Below are positions 62,045 to 64,000 of a stretch of DNA of 64,000 nt, in pieces. Every line of letters starts with the position of its first letter. The first letter of the stretch is position 1. Where the stretch lies: the NCBI GenBank assembly GCA_016707705.1, contig JADJHD010000008.1:124001-188000 (forward strand), read 5' to 3'. The notes under the pieces were generated by a model. It did no database searches, was not told the origin of the DNA, and was given only the letters and a program-made list of their open reading frames with translations. The stretch comes from Bacteroidales bacterium. Lineage in GTDB: Bacteria; Bacteroidota; Bacteroidia; Bacteroidales; UBA4417. Both the position numbers and the translations under genes were made by a program.

Positions 62045-64000
62045 CTACCTGACTATCACAGAATTTCTATAAACAGACTGCTTTCCACTCTCCGTAATGC
62101 TGTGCTGAATAGTGTACATTCCGGATTTCAAACTGCTCAGATCTATTCTTAGCTCTGATTGTCCTGCTTCGAATTGTGCAGTCAAAGGCCTCAGCACTTC
62201 TGTCCCGATAGAATTAAATATTCTCACTTGAACTGAAGCGGTATGAATAAAATGGTAAGGTTGAATCAGCATGTTGCTTGCAGGATTTGGATAAGGAATT
62301 CCCAGCAGGGAATTAGTCCCGGTTTCAGGCAAACCTACATGACAAATGAAGCACTCACCAAAGCAAACATCGGAAGTGATGGTATCATTAACCGGAACTT
62401 CCACAAAACGGTTAAAGCCACCATTTCCATCATCCACACCGCATTCGGCCGGAACAAGTTCTGCTCCTTCCCATGTTAATCCATTGATAAACTTATACTC
62501 TGCCTGATAGCCTTCTTCGAGCATCAGACTAACTTCATAAACTCCCCCTGATAAATTGACCATTGGAGTATTTTCAGTATTCCACAACTGGAAATTTCCG
62601 GCAATATGAACGCCATCCGTCGAAACGATCTGATCCTGCATATCCACCCTGAAAGTCACAATGGAGCTGTCACCTGGTATTGGACAAGGTCCACATGCTG
62701 AGAAGCAAACTGCTTCCAGTATTGTATCAGAAGTACCTAAAGCTACAAATCTGTTAAACCCACCGGTTTCGTTATCAACACCACATTCCGCGGGAACAAT
62801 TTCTTCACCATCGTAGGTATTTCCGTTGAGAAATTTGTATTGATGTTCAGTACCTTCTTCAAGTGCAAGAATTACTGAATAAATTCCATTTCCTGTATGC
62901 GTCATCATGGTTGAATCGGTATCCCATCCCTGGAAATCGCCAACAAGGTGAACCCCTTCAGCGGCAACAACCTGCTGTGACAGATTGACCCTGAAAGTTA
63001 CATTTATAGTTGCTGGAGGAGGCAGACAAACCTGGCAACTGGAGAAACATACCAATGGGATGGTTGCATTCGATATTCCCAGAGTTACCGAACGGTTAAA
63101 TCCTCCGGAACCATTATCAACTCCGCAAATGGAAGGAACACTCTCCTCCCCTGCCCAGCTGTTTCCATTCACAAACTTATACTGATGAGTAGAACTGTTT
63201 TCAAGGGAAACAGTTGTGGCATAAACTCCGGGAGAAGTTTCAAGCATAGCCGTTGTTGCCGGGTTCCAACCCTGAAAATCTCCAACAAGATGAATTCCGT
63301 CAGCTGAAACCTGCTGTTGTGACATATCCACCTGGAAAGTTACCTGCACCATTGGTACACATGGGCCGCAAGTTGAGAAGCATATCGAACCAAGGATAGT
63401 ATCATTCAGAGGCACATTCAAGAACCGGTTGAATCCTCCGGAACCATTATCCGCGCCACATTCAGAAGGCACTATTTCTTCACCTGCCCAGCTGTTTCCA
63501 TTGATAAACTTATATTCATGATATGAGCCCTTATCAAGGTATACTGTGGCAGAGTAAGTGCCACCACTTAACAGGCTCATCGGAGTTGTTGTTGTGTTCC
63601 ATCCCTGAAAATCTCCTGCAATATGAATACCATCTGCTGATACTGTCTGATTCGACATGTCAACCTTGAAGGTAACCGGCACCATTTCAGAACAGAGATT
63701 GCAGCTTGAAAAGCAGATTGCACCAAGCAAGGTATCAGCCACCGGTACCGTTAGGGCACGATTGAAACCCCCGCTTCCATTATCATCACCACATGCATCA
63801 GGCACCAGTTCCTCACCGGCAAAAGTATCTCCATTGATGAATTTATATTGGTGATAGGTCCCGCTGCTTATTGGAACTGTGACAGTATAAATGCCCCCAC
63901 CTGCGTTGGTCATTGCAGTTGCAGCCGGATCCCATCCCTGGAAATCACCTGCCAGATGTACACCATTTGAAGAAACTGTCTGATTCGACATATCAACCCT
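62045..64000 (-). CDS. repeat surface protein with starch-binding-like modules and T9SS domain (5' partial)
   Basis: At least 651 residues of a protein whose start is outside the window. Five tandem modules of 111, 111, 114, 114 and about 100 residues are seen, each opening with MSNQ(T/I)VSxxG(V/I)H(L/I)AGDFQGW and ending with VPxxCGxDNGxGGFNR and CFSxCxxC. The GDFQGW start and the beta-sandwich length resemble carbohydrate-binding E-set domains of the CBM48/CBM20 type. Each module has four conserved cysteines. The C-terminal 90 residues (GIPYPNPASNMLIQPYHF; SLKSGMYTIQHSI) form a T9SS type A sorting domain, so the protein is probably surface-attached or secreted. Its function is unknown; glycan binding is inferred. 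Confidence 0.75.
   Translation of the reverse strand, partial: RVDMSNQTVSSNGVHLAGDFQGWDPAATAMTNAGGGIYTVTVPISSGTYHQYKFINGDTFAGEELVPDACGDDNGSGGFNRALTVPVADTLLGAICFSSCNLCSEMVPVTFKVDMSNQTVSADGIHIAGDFQGWNTTTTPMSLLSGGTYSATVYLDKGSYHEYKFINGNSWAGEEIVPSECGADNGSGGFNRFLNVPLNDTILGSICFSTCGPCVPMVQVTFQVDMSQQQVSADGIHLVGDFQGWNPATTAMLETSPGVYATTVSLENSSTHQYKFVNGNSWAGEESVPSICGVDNGSGGFNRSVTLGISNATIPLVCFSSCQVCLPPPATINVTFRVNLSQQVVAAEGVHLVGDFQGWDTDSTMMTHTGNGIYSVILALEEGTEHQYKFLNGNTYDGEEIVPAECGVDNETGGFNRFVALGTSDTILEAVCFSACGPCPIPGDSSIVTFRVDMQDQIVSTDGVHIAGNFQLWNTENTPMVNLSGGVYEVSLMLEEGYQAEYKFINGLTWEGAELVPAECGVDDGNGGFNRFVEVPVNDTITSDVCFGECFICHVGLPETGTNSLLGIPYPNPASNMLIQPYHFIHTASVQVRIFNSIGTEVLRPLTAQFEAGQSELRIDLSSLKSGMYTIQHSITESGKQSVYRNSVIVR

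Noticed and set aside
1..64000. CRISPR array, phage, insertion sequence, tRNA or rRNA
   Set aside because: No spaced direct repeats of CRISPR type, transposase, integrase or structural phage gene, and no tRNA/rRNA pattern was found by reading. Short tandem repeats found do not have spacers.

Overview
The window reads as a chromosomal segment of an uncultured, probably anaerobic member of the Bacteroidota (Bacteroidales-like). The evidence is the fused LpxC-FabZ gene, a PorX-type regulator and C-terminal sorting domains of the type IX secretion system (T9SS), a SusC-like TonB-dependent receptor next to a DUF4249 lipoprotein, several promoters of the Bacteroidota type (TTTG or TTG, about 19-20 bp, TAnnTTTG), and an Rnf complex beside [FeFe]-hydrogenase maturation genes. 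No tRNA, rRNA, CRISPR array, phage or insertion sequence was seen.

Region by region. 1-7.9 kb (+) is an L-fucose locus: the tail of a glycoside hydrolase, a strong promoter at 295-326, a class II aldolase, FucI, FucK, a mutarotase/nucleotidyltransferase/GHMP-kinase fusion, and a secreted GH29 alpha-L-fucosidase. The likely L-fucose importer FucP lies about 53 kb away at 60.5-61.8 kb. 7.9-25.6 kb is mixed: a GH16-like T9SS cargo protein, a 725-bp gap with alternative RNA-like pairings, an FKBP isomerase, MnmD, Nudix, acylphosphatase, a DUF4249/TonB-receptor pair, alanine dehydrogenase, TsaE, PorX and an HD hydrolase. 25.7-31.5 kb (+) is a lipid A block (lpxD, lpxC-fabZ, lpxA, ABC ATPase, efp, second lpxD-like gene). 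31.5-43.0 kb holds polysaccharide export and assembly genes (O-antigen ligase/polymerase, two Wzz-like proteins, Wzx-like flippase), glycosyltransferases, an acyltransferase and murB. 43.0-52.9 kb (-) holds ftsE, then the set aspA-hydF-rseC-rnfBCDGEA. 52.9-64 kb holds a large Asp-box T9SS protein, an aldo/keto reductase, FtcD, an acyl-CoA synthetase, FucP and the C-terminal part of a surface protein built of about 111-residue repeats.

Four genes (TonB receptor, a Wzz-like gene, rnfC, acyl-CoA synthetase) are each split by a single-base indel, and each becomes one full-length reading frame when one base is added or removed. Three of the four lie in base runs and one in a GG pair. Residual assembly error is the simplest explanation, so these proteins should be read as probably intact.

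The least ordinary signals are the fucose-locus fusion protein, whose domain order suggests a sugar 1-phosphate/NDP-sugar activating enzyme with its own mutarotase; the aldolase with altered metal-site residues; an exact 16-unit 11-bp tandem array (43914-44089); a G-quadruplex-type repeat just after murB; a 97-bp imperfect palindrome before efp; and the switch-like inverted repeats at 9191-9357.
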